DNA from: a virus
Virus record (IMG/VR): IMGVR_UViG_3300042294_002351
Location: 1-20,103 of that record
Length of the DNA stretch: 20,103 nt
Direction: 5' to 3' (one strand)
Positions 7,283-14,391 of this stretch are shown here, in pieces (the first letter of the stretch is position 1; every line of letters begins with the position of its first letter). Made by a program: the position numbers and the translations under genes. Under the pieces are notes generated by a model, which was given only the letters and a program-made list of their open reading frames with translations, had not been told where the DNA came from and did no database searches.

Positions 7283-8452
7283 TCAGGTGATGGGCGCGAG
7301 AAGGAAGAAGTTTCTCGGGCTCTTGAAGCGGAAGTTGCCGAGGGTCGAGCAGGCGTACCTGAACGCCTGTGTTTCCTCTGAAAAGTACGGCCCTTCGGCC
7401 ATGAACAGTTGGTCTTCCAAGCATCGGAGTTCCATGTTCCCGATGCTCATTCCGAATCCGAGGCCGCTCGGAACCGCTGCCTCGGTCGTGATTTCCACGC
7501 CGTCCTGTTCAAATACATCGTTGTAACCAAACTGGCGAAGGCCGTTCTCGCGAGTGACGAGGGCACGCTCCTTCGACTCCAGATTGTTCAAATACTGGAT
7601 GAAAAGTTTCCGGTCGAGAACCACCATGTCGATCTGGCTCTCGCGGGTGTCATTGCGTTTGCACTGGTGGATGCCTTCGCGCGTTGCAGCGACGGCCGTG
7701 CCGCTTGCGCCGCCCCACGAACCAGTGCTCGTGTAGCCCGTCGAGTTGTAGTTGATGATGATGGGCGAGTAGAAGTCGTAGTCTTCCGTCACCGGCACAT
7801 CGGGGAACATGCCCTTGTCGGCACCAACTGCGGGACGCAGGCGACCGCCGCCATACGAGCCGAGCGTAGTGTCGAGCCCAGCGTAGTTGTCGGACGGGAA
7901 GCCGAACTTGTCCGCGCCGTTGCTCGACGTGCGCTTCTCGGCGGGATTGGTCTTCACATCCTGACCAGAGGCCGTGCTGATGGTGCCGTCGTATCCAAGA
8001 AACGAGAGCATCCCGTGAAAGAAATTCTCGTTACCGCTGGCGTTACCATCGACGTAGGGCTGGTACGAGAGGTACTGCTCAAGCGACTCTTGGAGCCGGT
8101 TCGCCATCTGCGAGGCGATGTTGACGAGGGCGGACTGACCCCGGTTCTCTAACATCTCCCGGCGATAAATAAGATCGGTTGTCGTAAACCCGCGCCATGG
8201 AAGTTCTGCTCGCTTCCACATGTTCACGCGATTGAATGTGCGGGGAGTGTCTCCGCTATTGCCCGTTACGGGGGCGTTGCGGAATCTTACATTCCAGTCG
8301 AAACCCCGGCCGTTCTGATTCATCAGAATGTTGCCCGACGCTTCCAGCATCGAGAACACCTTGAACCGCCGAAAGACGGCAATTTCCTCCTCCCGCGTGT
8401 GCTGGACGATGGTCGTGGCAATCGCGCGAGCCCAATCGTTAGGGGAGGCCAT
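7283..8452 (-). CDS. Major capsid protein
   Basis: A 389-residue protein forming the icosahedral shell. It follows a scaffold-type gene directly and has the size, composition (many Asn, Gly, Ser, Tyr; few Cys) and order of an HK97-fold capsid protein. The N-terminal arm (about 1-50) is helical with alternating charge, then WNVRFRNAPVTGNSGDTP (residues 53-70) leads into a body with a long helix (about 108-135, LVNIASQMANRLQESLEQYLSY) that suits the spine helix. The late segment LDRKLFIQYLNNLESKERA and the C-terminal 'CSTLGNFRFKSPRNFFLL' suit the axial domain. AAAGG lies about 10 nt before the ATG. The assignment rests on order and composition; no search was run. A 15-codon relative of residues 56-70 occurs elsewhere in this window. 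Confidence 0.87.
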   Translation of the reverse strand: MASPNDWARAIATTIVQHTREEEIAVFRRFKVFSMLEASGNILMNQNGRGFDWNVRFRNAPVTGNSGDTPRTFNRVNMWKRAELPWRGFTTTDLIYRREMLENRGQSALVNIASQMANRLQESLEQYLSYQPYVDGNASGNENFFHGMLSFLGYDGTISTASGQDVKTNPAEKRTSSNGADKFGFPSDNYAGLDTTLGSYGGGRLRPAVGADKGMFPDVPVTEDYDFYSPIIINYNSTGYTSTGSWGGASGTAVAATREGIHQCKRNDTRESQIDMVVLDRKLFIQYLNNLESKERALVTRENGLRQFGYNDVFEQDGVEITTEAAVPSGLGFGMSIGNMELRCLEDQLFMAEGPYFSEETQAFRYACSTLGNFRFKSPRNFFLLAPIT

Positions 8453-8468
8453 GTTTTGTTAACCTTTC

Positions 8469-9512
8469 TTATTCAAGACCCATCGAGTTCATGTTGGACA
8501 GCATCCTGTCCGCGAAACTCATGGGCTTCTTGGGGTTTCTTGAGTCAGATGCCGGGTTTGCCCTTCGCGGGGCTGTTCTCTGTGCCTGCTTTCGCAGGAA
8601 ATCCATGTTTTGCTGTGCGGCTGACGGCTGTGGTGCCACCGGCTGCGGTTGCTGCGGTTGCTGCGGGGCGGGCTGGTTTGTCGCTTGGGCTTGCTGCATC
8701 AGGTTTTGGAGATTGGCGAGGGCCAAGTCTCGTTCAACCATCGCGGTCGCATAATCCCAGCGGGCCTTGGCACCGTTGATGCCTTGACCCCTTGCGTCCT
8801 CAATATATTTCTGGACAAGAAGACCCTCGCGGGATACACGACCTTCTTGGTCGTACAGCCAATCCCTGTTCTCTTGCTCAATCTGTGAGACATATGTCTC
8901 CTCTTTGAGCCCGGTAATTTGCTGTTCTGCAATCTTTTGGGCTCGATCCGTCACAATTTGCTCGACCATGGGGCCGAGCGCGCCCTGCGGGTCTTCAAGG
9001 AATTTCCGGGCGAAATCGGCCTTGTAAGCCTGATATTCGGCCAGAGCATGGCGGGCCTCCATCGGAGCCTGCTCGGAAATGACCTCTCGGCCGTTCTCGT
9101 CGCGTGTGATGTACTGCCGGTACGAGTCTTTTACCTTCGGCGGGTTCCACCACGGGTCTTTTTGGGGCTGCGGCTGGGCCACCGGAGCCGCCTGCGGCTG
9201 ATTCCGGCTCTGCTTCCACTGCTCAAAGAGTTCCCGGTTGGAGAGATATTCGCTCGCAGCCGGGATAACACTCTGGTACTGCTGGAGCGCGCGGTAAGCC
9301 TGCTGCTCGCGGGCCATGGACTCCTGAATCCGCGACACAATGTCTTGGTCGCTGGCCCCCTCAAACCCGGGCTGGGAGCGGAAAACATCGAGGGGACTGC
9401 TGGAAACAGGAGATTCGGCCTCTACTGGGGCCGCTGCTTCCGTAGCCTGCTCTGGAACATCCGGCAGGCCAACATCTGTGTCATTTTCGGCTGTTACTTC
9501 CTCGTCCGCCAT
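8469..9512 (-). CDS. Scaffolding protein
   Basis: A 347-residue, highly charged, Gln/Ala/Pro-rich and largely helical protein directly upstream of the major capsid gene, the classic place for a capsid assembly scaffold that leaves or is lost before maturation. The N-terminal 45 residues are acidic and low in complexity, the middle has long amphipathic helices (AREQQAYRALQQYQ; ALAEYQAYKADFARKFLED), there is a Gln/Pro tract (about 280-300), and the C-terminus is basic (KQAQRTAPRRAN and on), as in scaffolds that bind the capsid through a basic C-terminal helix. I chose ATG 9512 because AGGGAGG lies 5 nt upstream; a GTG at 9515 is in frame. The start overlaps the end of the upstream gene by 32 nt. 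Confidence 0.85.
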   Translation of the reverse strand: MADEEVTAENDTDVGLPDVPEQATEAAAPVEAESPVSSSPLDVFRSQPGFEGASDQDIVSRIQESMAREQQAYRALQQYQSVIPAASEYLSNRELFEQWKQSRNQPQAAPVAQPQPQKDPWWNPPKVKDSYRQYITRDENGREVISEQAPMEARHALAEYQAYKADFARKFLEDPQGALGPMVEQIVTDRAQKIAEQQITGLKEETYVSQIEQENRDWLYDQEGRVSREGLLVQKYIEDARGQGINGAKARWDYATAMVERDLALANLQNLMQQAQATNQPAPQQPQQPQPVAPQPSAAQQNMDFLRKQAQRTAPRRANPASDSRNPKKPMSFADRMLSNMNSMGLE

Positions 9513-11109
9513 CACGGCCTCCCTGTGGTTTTCGGGTGCCGTAGTATTGTGACGAGGTATCTATCAGTCCCCCTAGTAATTTTTCTGTATCAGCCCGGTG
9601 TCGGGCGAGGATGGCGGGGTACTCGGGGCTGTTAGGATCGGCTGGCTGGCCGTTTTGGTCATATACCCCGGCGTCCGCGAACGGCGTGGTAACAAGCGCT
9701 GTCGGGTCATCCGAGTACGGCTTGTTCAGGGAGTAAATACCGGCTGCGATGCCTGTTTCAAAGGGCTGATCCTCCACGAAATTGCGGGCTACAGCGCTGC
9801 CGTATGCCTTGGCCCCCATCTTCCCGGCCGAGCGAAGTAACCCACCCCCGAGGGTCGCAGCCGTCAACGGGTCGAAGTAATACTTCGGGGCGTTGACAGC
9901 CGTGTTCTCCAGCGGCGTGGGGTAGGAGTACCGGCTGAACTTCGCCCCCGAGGTGGGCAAACCGGCGTCCCCGAGATTGTCCATCGCGTCGTTCCATGCC
10001 CGCTGGTACATCGGCTTGTTTGCCATGTACTGGTTTTCCTGCCTGTTGAGGTATGTGTCCAACTGGCGGCGGGTCTTCGCGGCGGTCAGCGAGTCCATGC
10101 CCTCCGGTAAAACGGGCACCTCCCGGCGCAAGTTGAGGGCCAGAGTTCGGATCGAATCGCTGCCCGGAAGCCCGAGGACAGGCGTGCCCGAGAGGTACTG
10201 CGGCCCGAGAAAACTCCCGACGTAGGTGTTGAGGTTGGCGTTGTCCATCTCGCCCTGCCGCTGGGCTCCAACGCCGGTTGTCCACGAGAACTGCGGGTAG
10301 TAGCCGCCGAACAGCGAATCCTTGTACGTCCCGGCCTTCTTCTGCTCGTCCGCGAGTTTGTCCCAATACAAAGCCTCTTGAGCCCGGGCCTGAAGCGGAT
10401 TGAGCATCGACTGAATGTTGCGGGAGTAGGCCAGACTGCGCGTATCGGAGCCGGGATCGCCCGCAACTGCGCGAGCCCCGGGGTTCAGAACGCTGCCGAG
10501 TACGGAGTGCAACGCAGAAGTTGGCGAGGCAAAGTCGGGCTTGAACTCGGGCTCGTCCCGCATCGCCGTGAGCATGTTGTAGGCGCGGGTGGCGAGAAGG
10601 TTTCTGTCCATGTTCTCGCTGGTGACGTACCGCATGTCCTGCGGAAGATTGCCGCGAGCGCGAGCGTTTCGCTGCTCAAGCGTCTGGCCCGGGAACAACT
10701 CGTCGCTTCCGCCCACTCCTTGGCTGCGGAGCGTGTCGAGCGTGTCTTGCAGAGCCGAGTCAAGTTCGCCGCCGCTTACCAACTTGCCAAGCCCCGTCTC
10801 TTTGAGAGCCCTTTCGGAACTCCCCCAATCCGCCTCCTCTGACCCTACGCTGGCCTTGTGCTGCGCAAGGTAGTAGTCGGCCGGTGAGATCATCTGTTCG
10901 CCAACCCGGATCGAGGGCGTTTCCCACACCGCACGAGCCCGGTCTTCGTACTCCCGCATCTCGGGGAAGTCGCGGGGGTACGCTGTCAGCGGGGCGGCGA
11001 TCCCGGCCAGTTCTTGGAACGGTCGCGGCAGGGGATAGCGCGGGACTTCCTGCATCTTCTTCAGATACGCGATCAAACCGGGATCGGAACCGGAGTAGAT
11101 GTCTTCCAT
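9481..11109 (-). CDS. Unrecognised 542-residue virion-module protein
   Basis: A large hydrophilic protein of unknown family placed just before the scaffold. It opens MEDIYSGSDPGLIAYLKK, has a Pro-rich patch, then mostly helical segments rich in Arg, Glu and Ala, a Tyr/Gly/Asn-rich central part (GGYYPQFSWTTG near 275), and a stretch near 415-445 with Ala/Gly small-residue helices (LTAATLGGGLLRSAGKMG) that could touch membrane. The C-terminus is basic and Gly/Arg-rich. No Walker, protease or lysozyme motif is visible. The ATG shares its A with the upstream stop (TGATG) and AAGGG lies 6 nt upstream. Possible roles are an internal or ejection protein, or a head-assembly protein; neither is shown by the sequence. 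Confidence 0.75.
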   Translation of the reverse strand: MEDIYSGSDPGLIAYLKKMQEVPRYPLPRPFQELAGIAAPLTAYPRDFPEMREYEDRARAVWETPSIRVGEQMISPADYYLAQHKASVGSEEADWGSSERALKETGLGKLVSGGELDSALQDTLDTLRSQGVGGSDELFPGQTLEQRNARARGNLPQDMRYVTSENMDRNLLATRAYNMLTAMRDEPEFKPDFASPTSALHSVLGSVLNPGARAVAGDPGSDTRSLAYSRNIQSMLNPLQARAQEALYWDKLADEQKKAGTYKDSLFGGYYPQFSWTTGVGAQRQGEMDNANLNTYVGSFLGPQYLSGTPVLGLPGSDSIRTLALNLRREVPVLPEGMDSLTAAKTRRQLDTYLNRQENQYMANKPMYQRAWNDAMDNLGDAGLPTSGAKFSRYSYPTPLENTAVNAPKYYFDPLTAATLGGGLLRSAGKMGAKAYGSAVARNFVEDQPFETGIAAGIYSLNKPYSDDPTALVTTPFADAGVYDQNGQPADPNSPEYPAILARHRADTEKLLGGLIDTSSQYYGTRKPQGGRDGGRGSNSRK

Positions 11110-11519
11110 CAGTTGCCCTTACTTCGCCAGTGCTTTTGCCACTTGAGCAATGCCATCCGGTTGGCTTTCTTCTGCCGCCACCAATCGAGGATCATCACGA
11201 TGACCTCGTACAAAACTGCTTGGAGAATGATCGTCCAGATGAAGCCGAACTGCTGCTCCCCATACGCCAGATGGAGATGCCGCTTAACGTCGGCCATGAG
11301 GGACTTGACCACCGCCGCTTCTTGGGCATGGCCGGAATCAGCGAGAGCAAACCCGTCATCGGGCCATTCCTGAACCACGACCGCAACGCAGTCGAGAACC
11401 TTCTCGCGCCCCACCAACCACTTCCGCATGGGCAACTTCGCCCACACCGCCTGTCGGAACTTGTCGTAGTCTTCGTCGGGTGGCATGTCACTCGGTTGCC
11501 TATCCATCAACTGGATCAC
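11109..11519 (-). CDS. Small protein with one membrane segment
   Basis: A 136-residue protein if started at GTG 11519, or 132 from ATG 11507. AAGGA sits about 6 nt before the GTG and GGTGAT 7 nt before the ATG, so the start is not decided. The soluble N-terminal part is mixed; a hydrophobic stretch FGFIWTIILQAVLYEVIVMI (about 92-111) is a likely membrane helix, followed by a Trp/Lys/Arg-rich basic tail (DWWRQKKANRMALLKWQKHW), which suggests an N-out/C-in or peripheral orientation. It overlaps the next gene as TGATG. It could be a lysis or entry accessory protein, but I see no class-defining feature. Confidence 0.7.
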   Translation of the reverse strand: MIQLMDRQPSDMPPDEDYDKFRQAVWAKLPMRKWLVGREKVLDCVAVVVQEWPDDGFALADSGHAQEAAVVKSLMADVKRHLHLAYGEQQFGFIWTIILQAVLYEVIVMILDWWRQKKANRMALLKWQKHWRSKGN

Positions 11520-11537
11520 CCCCTTTCCTTCGGATGC

Positions 11538-11553
11538 GTTGGACTATTCCAAC
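11538..11553 (-). other. Short hairpin before the 136-aa gene
   Basis: A perfect 6-bp inverted repeat (GTTGGA/TCCAAC) with a 4-nt loop lies in the 64-nt gap between the SSB gene and the next gene. It is not followed by a T-tract, so it is more likely an mRNA stability or processing structure than a terminator. Support is limited to the palindrome. Confidence 0.3.
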
Positions 11554-11583
11554 TAGGGGTCGGACAACCTTTTTATGGACTGC

Positions 11584-11964
11584 CTACCACGGCTGGCGGC
11601 TTTCGCGAGACTCCTTTTTTGAGAATCGCGGCTCGTCTTCCTCGTAGTTCTTCGCGGCTCGCATTGACAGGGCGACCTCGTTGGCGATCAGCCGAAGCGA
11701 GTGGCCCGGGGTGCCGTCCTTCTTCTCGTACTGCTCCAAGGCCATTTGGCCCGTGACCACAACCTTGGCCCCCTTGTGAAGTTGGGCAACCACGCCCTGC
11801 GCCAGTTCATCGAAGCACAGAACGTCCACCCACGTTGTCTCGGGCTCGCGGCCTTCCTTGCGAGTGGTGCTGGCAACGGAGAAGGACACCATCGCCTTGC
11901 CGGTCTTCGTGTTGCGGGTTTCGGGGTCGCGGCCCACGTTGCCGGTGACGGTCGAGGTAATCAC
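11584..11964 (-). CDS. ssb: Single-stranded DNA-binding protein
   Basis: A 126-residue OB-fold SSB of the bacterial type. The N-terminus (ITSTVTGNVGRDPETRNTK) is the typical strand 1 with the GN.GRDPE motif, followed by the conserved 'FSVASTTRK' strand, 'TTWVDVLCFDELAQ', 'KGAKVVVTGQMALEQYEKKDG' and a closing strand. It covers and protects single strands during phage replication. The start is GTG 11964 with GGGAGA 7 nt upstream. It is short: the acidic tail is only EEDEPRF and the end is ESRQPW, so the usual DDDIPF-type C-terminal tip that recruits host partners is missing. It sits in the same leftward run as the virion genes, an unusual place for a replication gene. Confidence 0.93.
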   Translation of the reverse strand: MITSTVTGNVGRDPETRNTKTGKAMVSFSVASTTRKEGREPETTWVDVLCFDELAQGVVAQLHKGAKVVVTGQMALEQYEKKDGTPGHSLRLIANEVALSMRAAKNYEEDEPRFSKKESRESRQPW

Positions 11965-11982
11965 TGTTAATTCTCCCGGTTC

Positions 11983-12087
11983 CTAGATAACTCCCATGAT
12001 GCGGCCTGCAAAAACCACCATCATCCAAGCCAGTGTAATGAGCCCCAGTTCGATAGCCCAAGCAACAATCCAATCGGGAAATCTCAT
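11983..12087 (-). CDS. 34-residue single-span membrane peptide
   Basis: A very short gene whose ATG follows the TGA of the upstream gene without a gap, and whose TAG lies 18 nt before the SSB start. The peptide is MRFPDWIVAWAIELGLITL followed by a further hydrophobic run with AWMMVVFAG and a short RIMGVI end. Nearly all of it would form one membrane helix with a charged Arg/Asp start. Coding is supported by exact placement between two genes, the correct strand and the membrane-like composition. Phages use such peptides as holins, antiholins, spanin partners or superinfection factors; the sequence alone does not choose. Confidence 0.55.
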   Translation of the reverse strand: MRFPDWIVAWAIELGLITLAWMMVVFAGRIMGVI

Positions 12088-12273
12088 TCAGTGAGCGTCC
12101 GGGTGGGCTGCGGACGAAACGTAGACTTGATTCTTGGCTTCTTGCAGAACCGCAATCACGGCTCGGAGGCTGATGATTTCGCGGCGGGCGTCGCGCAAGG
12201 TCTGGTCGGCGTCCACGGCATCGTCCTCCTCCAGCCAAGCGTCGATCCGCTCCACAACGTCCCTGCTCGCCAT
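12088..12273 (-). CDS. Small helical protein at the head of the leftward operon
   Basis: A 61-residue protein with a strong AAAGGAGAGG ribosome site directly upstream of the ATG. It is almost entirely helical and charged (VVERIDAWLEEDDAVDADQ, then LRDARREIISLRAVIAVLQEA), with a heptad-like pattern of Leu, Ile and Val in the second half that suggests a short coiled coil or dimer. No DNA-binding motif is evident. It is the first gene of the run that leads to SSB and the virion genes. Function unknown. Confidence 0.72.
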   Translation of the reverse strand: MASRDVVERIDAWLEEDDAVDADQTLRDARREIISLRAVIAVLQEAKNQVYVSSAAHPDAH

Positions 12274-12301
12274 CCGCCTCTCCTTTCGCTCTATAGCGCA
12301 C

Positions 12302-12490
12302 CGATCATATTGAAAACTCAGCGCGAAACGTCGTTTTTCTCATATGAAAAATGCCCCGGCTCACCCGCTGCGTGATGCTTTGTCGGCGCGCCCGCGTCTC
12401 GGAGCGAACCACCCTCACGCTTTGCGGCCGGTGACTGCCCCCCAGCGGTCTGCTTTATCAGTGCAGGGCTTAGGGTAGGGGGTGGCTGTT
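12302..12490 (-). promoter_or_regulatory. Intergenic gap with a weak promoter candidate
   Basis: No gene could be supported in these 189 bases. The end near the operon is AT-rich on the leftward strand and contains TATGAT (12304-12309), a good -10 match, about 25 nt before the ribosome site of the 61-aa gene; the -35 position holds GACGTT, a poor match. This is the natural place for the start of the leftward virion transcript, but the promoter is only a candidate. The half near 12,400-12,490 is GC-rich with no clear terminator. Confidence 0.25.
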
Positions 12491-13000
12491 TCATGTTTTT
12501 GGCTTGCTGAACCACCGCGCAATGCGCGACCACCAACCCCCGATAACCGAACCAATCACAGCACTCCAGATTACCCCCTGCACATCAAGCGGGACGGCCG
12601 TTTGTGGCCTTTTCTTGTACGCTGTCACATGGCCTGCTTCGCCGTACTGGCTCAACGCCTGCGAGATAGCCTGCCGTGTTGGAAATTTCTTGGCGTTTGT
12701 AGCCACATCCCAATCGGAGTATTTCAGCGGGTAGCCCTCGGCGGCGAACATTTCTGACTGCTCTCTGGTTCGCCAGCGTCCGTTTATGCGACTGCCAATA
12801 GCCCAACAGCGCAGGCCGATTTGCGCAGGGTTAGCCCTCCGAATCTCGTCAGTGATGGCAGAAAAAACCATCGCTTCCCTCGCGGAAAACTCGCGCCGGT
12901 GCGAGATCGGCGGGTGGGATTGCTCCGACCTTGGTGTGAAATAGACCTTGAAACCCGGCGGGTTGAGGGTTTGCATTTCCTCTAGGGTATAGAGCCTCAT
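12491..13000 (-). CDS. Hypothetical protein with C-terminal membrane helix
   Basis: A 169-residue protein starting at ATG 13000, overlapping the upstream stop as ATGA, so it is coupled to the 266-aa gene. The N-terminal two thirds are soluble and mixed (SAREAMVFSAITDEIRRANP; LRCWAIGSRINGRWRTREQ), and the C-terminus has VIWSAVIGSVIGGWW (about 142-156), a small-residue-rich likely membrane segment followed by a basic, aromatic end (SRIARWFSKPKT). No motif is recognised. A tail-anchored protein with a GxxxG-like pattern could be a lysis or membrane accessory factor, but this is only a reading of the topology. Confidence 0.7.
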   Translation of the reverse strand: MRLYTLEEMQTLNPPGFKVYFTPRSEQSHPPISHRREFSAREAMVFSAITDEIRRANPAQIGLRCWAIGSRINGRWRTREQSEMFAAEGYPLKYSDWDVATNAKKFPTRQAISQALSQYGEAGHVTAYKKRPQTAVPLDVQGVIWSAVIGSVIGGWWSRIARWFSKPKT

Positions 13001-13797
13001 GGAAGATCGTCCCCCGGACTCCAGCCGCCTGTTGGGGGGCCACCAGACAGGACGTGTGGGAAGTCAGAGGAGCCAACGGAATATGAATCCTCAATGCCTG
13101 CGATCCCCCCGGTGTAGCCCGTCCGAAAATGGTAAATGTCCACAATAGTGCATATGTCGGCCGCTAAACTGGCAATCTTTTCCTCGTTGTTGTCTATTAC
13201 CACAGTACGCTTGACGCACCACGCTGCCCCCTTCGCCGGGTCTTGGCTAATTTTGTATCGCTTCTGAGGCCACAAAATCTGCACCCCACCGGCAACAGCC
13301 ATAGAGCGACCCCCAAGGCCATCTATATCCCAAGGGCTATCGTCGCCCAGCAGTTTTTCAGCGGTAATGCACTCGCCATTTCCGTTGAACAACAGCGGAG
13401 TGTTGCCCATAGGGTTTTCGTTGTAAGAAACAGATACGCTAGTTTCCGTAACTTCACTTTCTTCCACCGACCCAAATGGCAGACCCCATTTTTCGTTGGG
13501 GTCGCGCACGGGTGCAAAGTAGTAATAGAAACTGCTGGGCGCAACCGGCGGGTCGTACACTGCGCCCATAATCTGCCATGTGCAATTAAATGGCAGTCCG
13601 TATGCGATGCTGAACGCAGCCAGTTGGATTACGTTTAGTAGTTCCGGGTAGTTTGAATAATCGGACTGTGGCACCAAAATTTGGTCGAAAGAATACAAAA
13701 CGTCTGGATTGTACGTCGTGAATTCTTTGAACTGCTCTGCCACGGCCCCGGCCACGACTTTGCTGGGGCGTAGAAGCCGGTGGTTCATTGGGGTCAT
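12997..13797 (-). CDS. Hypothetical 266-residue protein
   Basis: An unrecognised, soluble-looking protein rich in Tyr, Pro, Asn and Gly, beta-strand-like in much of its length (TWQIMGAVYDPPVAPSSF; ETSVSVSYNENPMGNTP), with a Gly/Pro/Asp-rich C-terminus. It has three or four Cys and no catalytic pattern that I can see. Composition suggests a structural or receptor-related protein, or an exported one, but no signal peptide is visible. ATG 13797 is the longest start; an ATG at 13788 is a close alternative, and neither has a clear ribosome site. The codons look less GC-biased than those of the capsid genes, which may mean a separate origin. Confidence 0.68.
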   Translation of the reverse strand: MTPMNHRLLRPSKVVAGAVAEQFKEFTTYNPDVLYSFDQILVPQSDYSNYPELLNVIQLAAFSIAYGLPFNCTWQIMGAVYDPPVAPSSFYYYFAPVRDPNEKWGLPFGSVEESEVTETSVSVSYNENPMGNTPLLFNGNGECITAEKLLGDDSPWDIDGLGGRSMAVAGGVQILWPQKRYKISQDPAKGAAWCVKRTVVIDNNEEKIASLAADICTIVDIYHFRTGYTGGIAGIEDSYSVGSSDFPHVLSGGPPTGGWSPGDDLP

Positions 13798-13826
13798 GGG
13801 CGGGAATCCGGCAGCGTGATTCTGTG

Positions 13827-13855
13827 ATTAAAACGCACTTGTTTTTCTTACTGAA
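13827..13855 (-). promoter_or_regulatory. Weak sigma70-like promoter candidate
   Basis: On the leftward strand TTCAGT and TTTAAT are separated by 17 nt in a locally AT-rich patch about 30 nt before the 266-aa gene. The -10 has one mismatch; the -35 has three matches of six. It could drive the 266- and 169-aa genes. Confidence 0.25.
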
Positions 13856-13946
13856 TGAGATGGGCCGCGAGGCGCAGGCGCGACGCACGACACCTGTCCC
13901 GGTTCCGCTTCGGCGTCGTGTTCGTGACAGGAAACCGGAAAAACAT
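13848..13946 (-). CDS. 32-residue basic micro-protein
   Basis: A short open frame from ATG 13946 to TAA 13848, in the same direction as its neighbours and filling an otherwise empty gap. The peptide begins MFFRFPVTNTTPKRNRDRC and continues Arg/Leu/Ala-rich. It is strongly basic and could bind nucleic acid. GAGGTG abuts the ATG too closely for an ideal ribosome site, and AGGTG lies 12 nt upstream, so translation is uncertain. An inverted repeat within it (CCTGTC/GACAGG) may equally mean a structured noncoding leader. Confidence 0.4.
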   Translation of the reverse strand: MFFRFPVTNTTPKRNRDRCRASRLRLAAHLIQ

Positions 13947-13977
13947 CACCTCGCCGCACCTGCGCTCTCTGGATAAT

Positions 13978-14013
13978 CCCCGCCCCGCATCCTTGGGCAG
14001 ACACGGGGCGGGG
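13978..14013. terminator. Perfect 10-bp inverted repeat, terminator-like
   Basis: CCCCGCCCCG and CGGGGCGGGG flank a 16-nt loop just past the stop codon of the 31-aa gene. The stem is very stable in either direction, but neither side has a run of T, so it is either a factor-assisted terminator or a 3' end stabiliser. Confidence 0.5.
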
Positions 14014-14028
14014 TAAGAAGTCACGGGG

Positions 14029-14124
14029 TTACTTCTTCTTGCACGAGGAACCCATCTTGCCGCTTCCGCCCTTCAAGGGCTTGAACGGCTTGGGCTGCGG
14101 CTTCGGCATGGAAGACTTCGCCAT
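14029..14124 (-). CDS. 31-residue Lys/Pro-rich peptide
   Basis: A tiny gene with an almost perfect ribosome site: AAGGAGGT seven bases before the ATG. The peptide starts MAKSSMPKPQPKPFKPLKGG and ends with one Cys and three Lys; about a third of the residues are Lys, with a PKP repeat. It is extended and basic, so nucleic-acid or surface binding is plausible, but no family is known to me. It is preceded by another small gene 37 nt upstream and followed by a strong inverted repeat, so it looks like a real, highly translated unit and not a chance frame. Confidence 0.65.
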   Translation of the reverse strand: MAKSSMPKPQPKPFKPLKGGSGKMGSSCKKK

Positions 14125-14161
14125 GGTTATTACCTCCTTTCCATGGTTTGAGTGTCGGGGA

Positions 14162-14320
14162 TCAGCGGTGGCGGATGGCCCGGACGGGGGCGGTCACGAC
14201 CTTTTTTGTAGCCTTGACCACGGTGGCACCGGCCGACCGGATGGGGCAGCGCCCGTGGCAGGCAGCCATGGCGGGGGACGAAAGGCACAGGGAGAGCAGG
14301 GCGACGAACAGGTAACGCAC
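14162..14320 (-). CDS. 52-residue secreted basic peptide
   Basis: A GTG-initiated gene with GAAGGAG seven bases upstream. The N-terminus MRYLFVALLSLCLSSPAMA is a textbook signal peptide: one basic residue, a hydrophobic core, and an A-M-A site before residue 20. The mature part carries CHGRC and then a basic, Val/Thr/Ala-rich helix with KKVVTAPVRAIRHR. An Ala-Cys follows the cut site, but a lipobox is not well matched (Met at -3), so export through signal peptidase I is more likely than a lipoprotein. A periplasmic or surface role such as lysis aid or superinfection exclusion is possible but unproven. Confidence 0.65.
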   Translation of the reverse strand: MRYLFVALLSLCLSSPAMAACHGRCPIRSAGATVVKATKKVVTAPVRAIRHR

Positions 14321-14367
14321 GGGTTATCTCCTTCAGGGAAAACAGAGCAAATCGCTCCTTCCCCCTA

Positions 14368-14391
14368 GTTGTAATGGGATGTCAAGATCGG
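14368..14391 (-). repeat. Direct repeat copy 2 (3' side of the nuclease gene)
   Basis: A 24-nt unit that matches the copy at 14877-14900 at 22 of 24 positions. On the leftward strand it contains CGATCTTGACATCCC and TACAAC. It spans the stop codon of the 170-aa gene and ends about 48 nt before the start of the 52-residue secreted peptide. Confidence 0.75.

Noticed and set aside
8639-8690. Tandem repeat (GGTTGCTGC-type) in the scaffold region.
   Set aside because: It encodes the Gln/Pro-rich tract of the scaffold protein and needs no other explanation.
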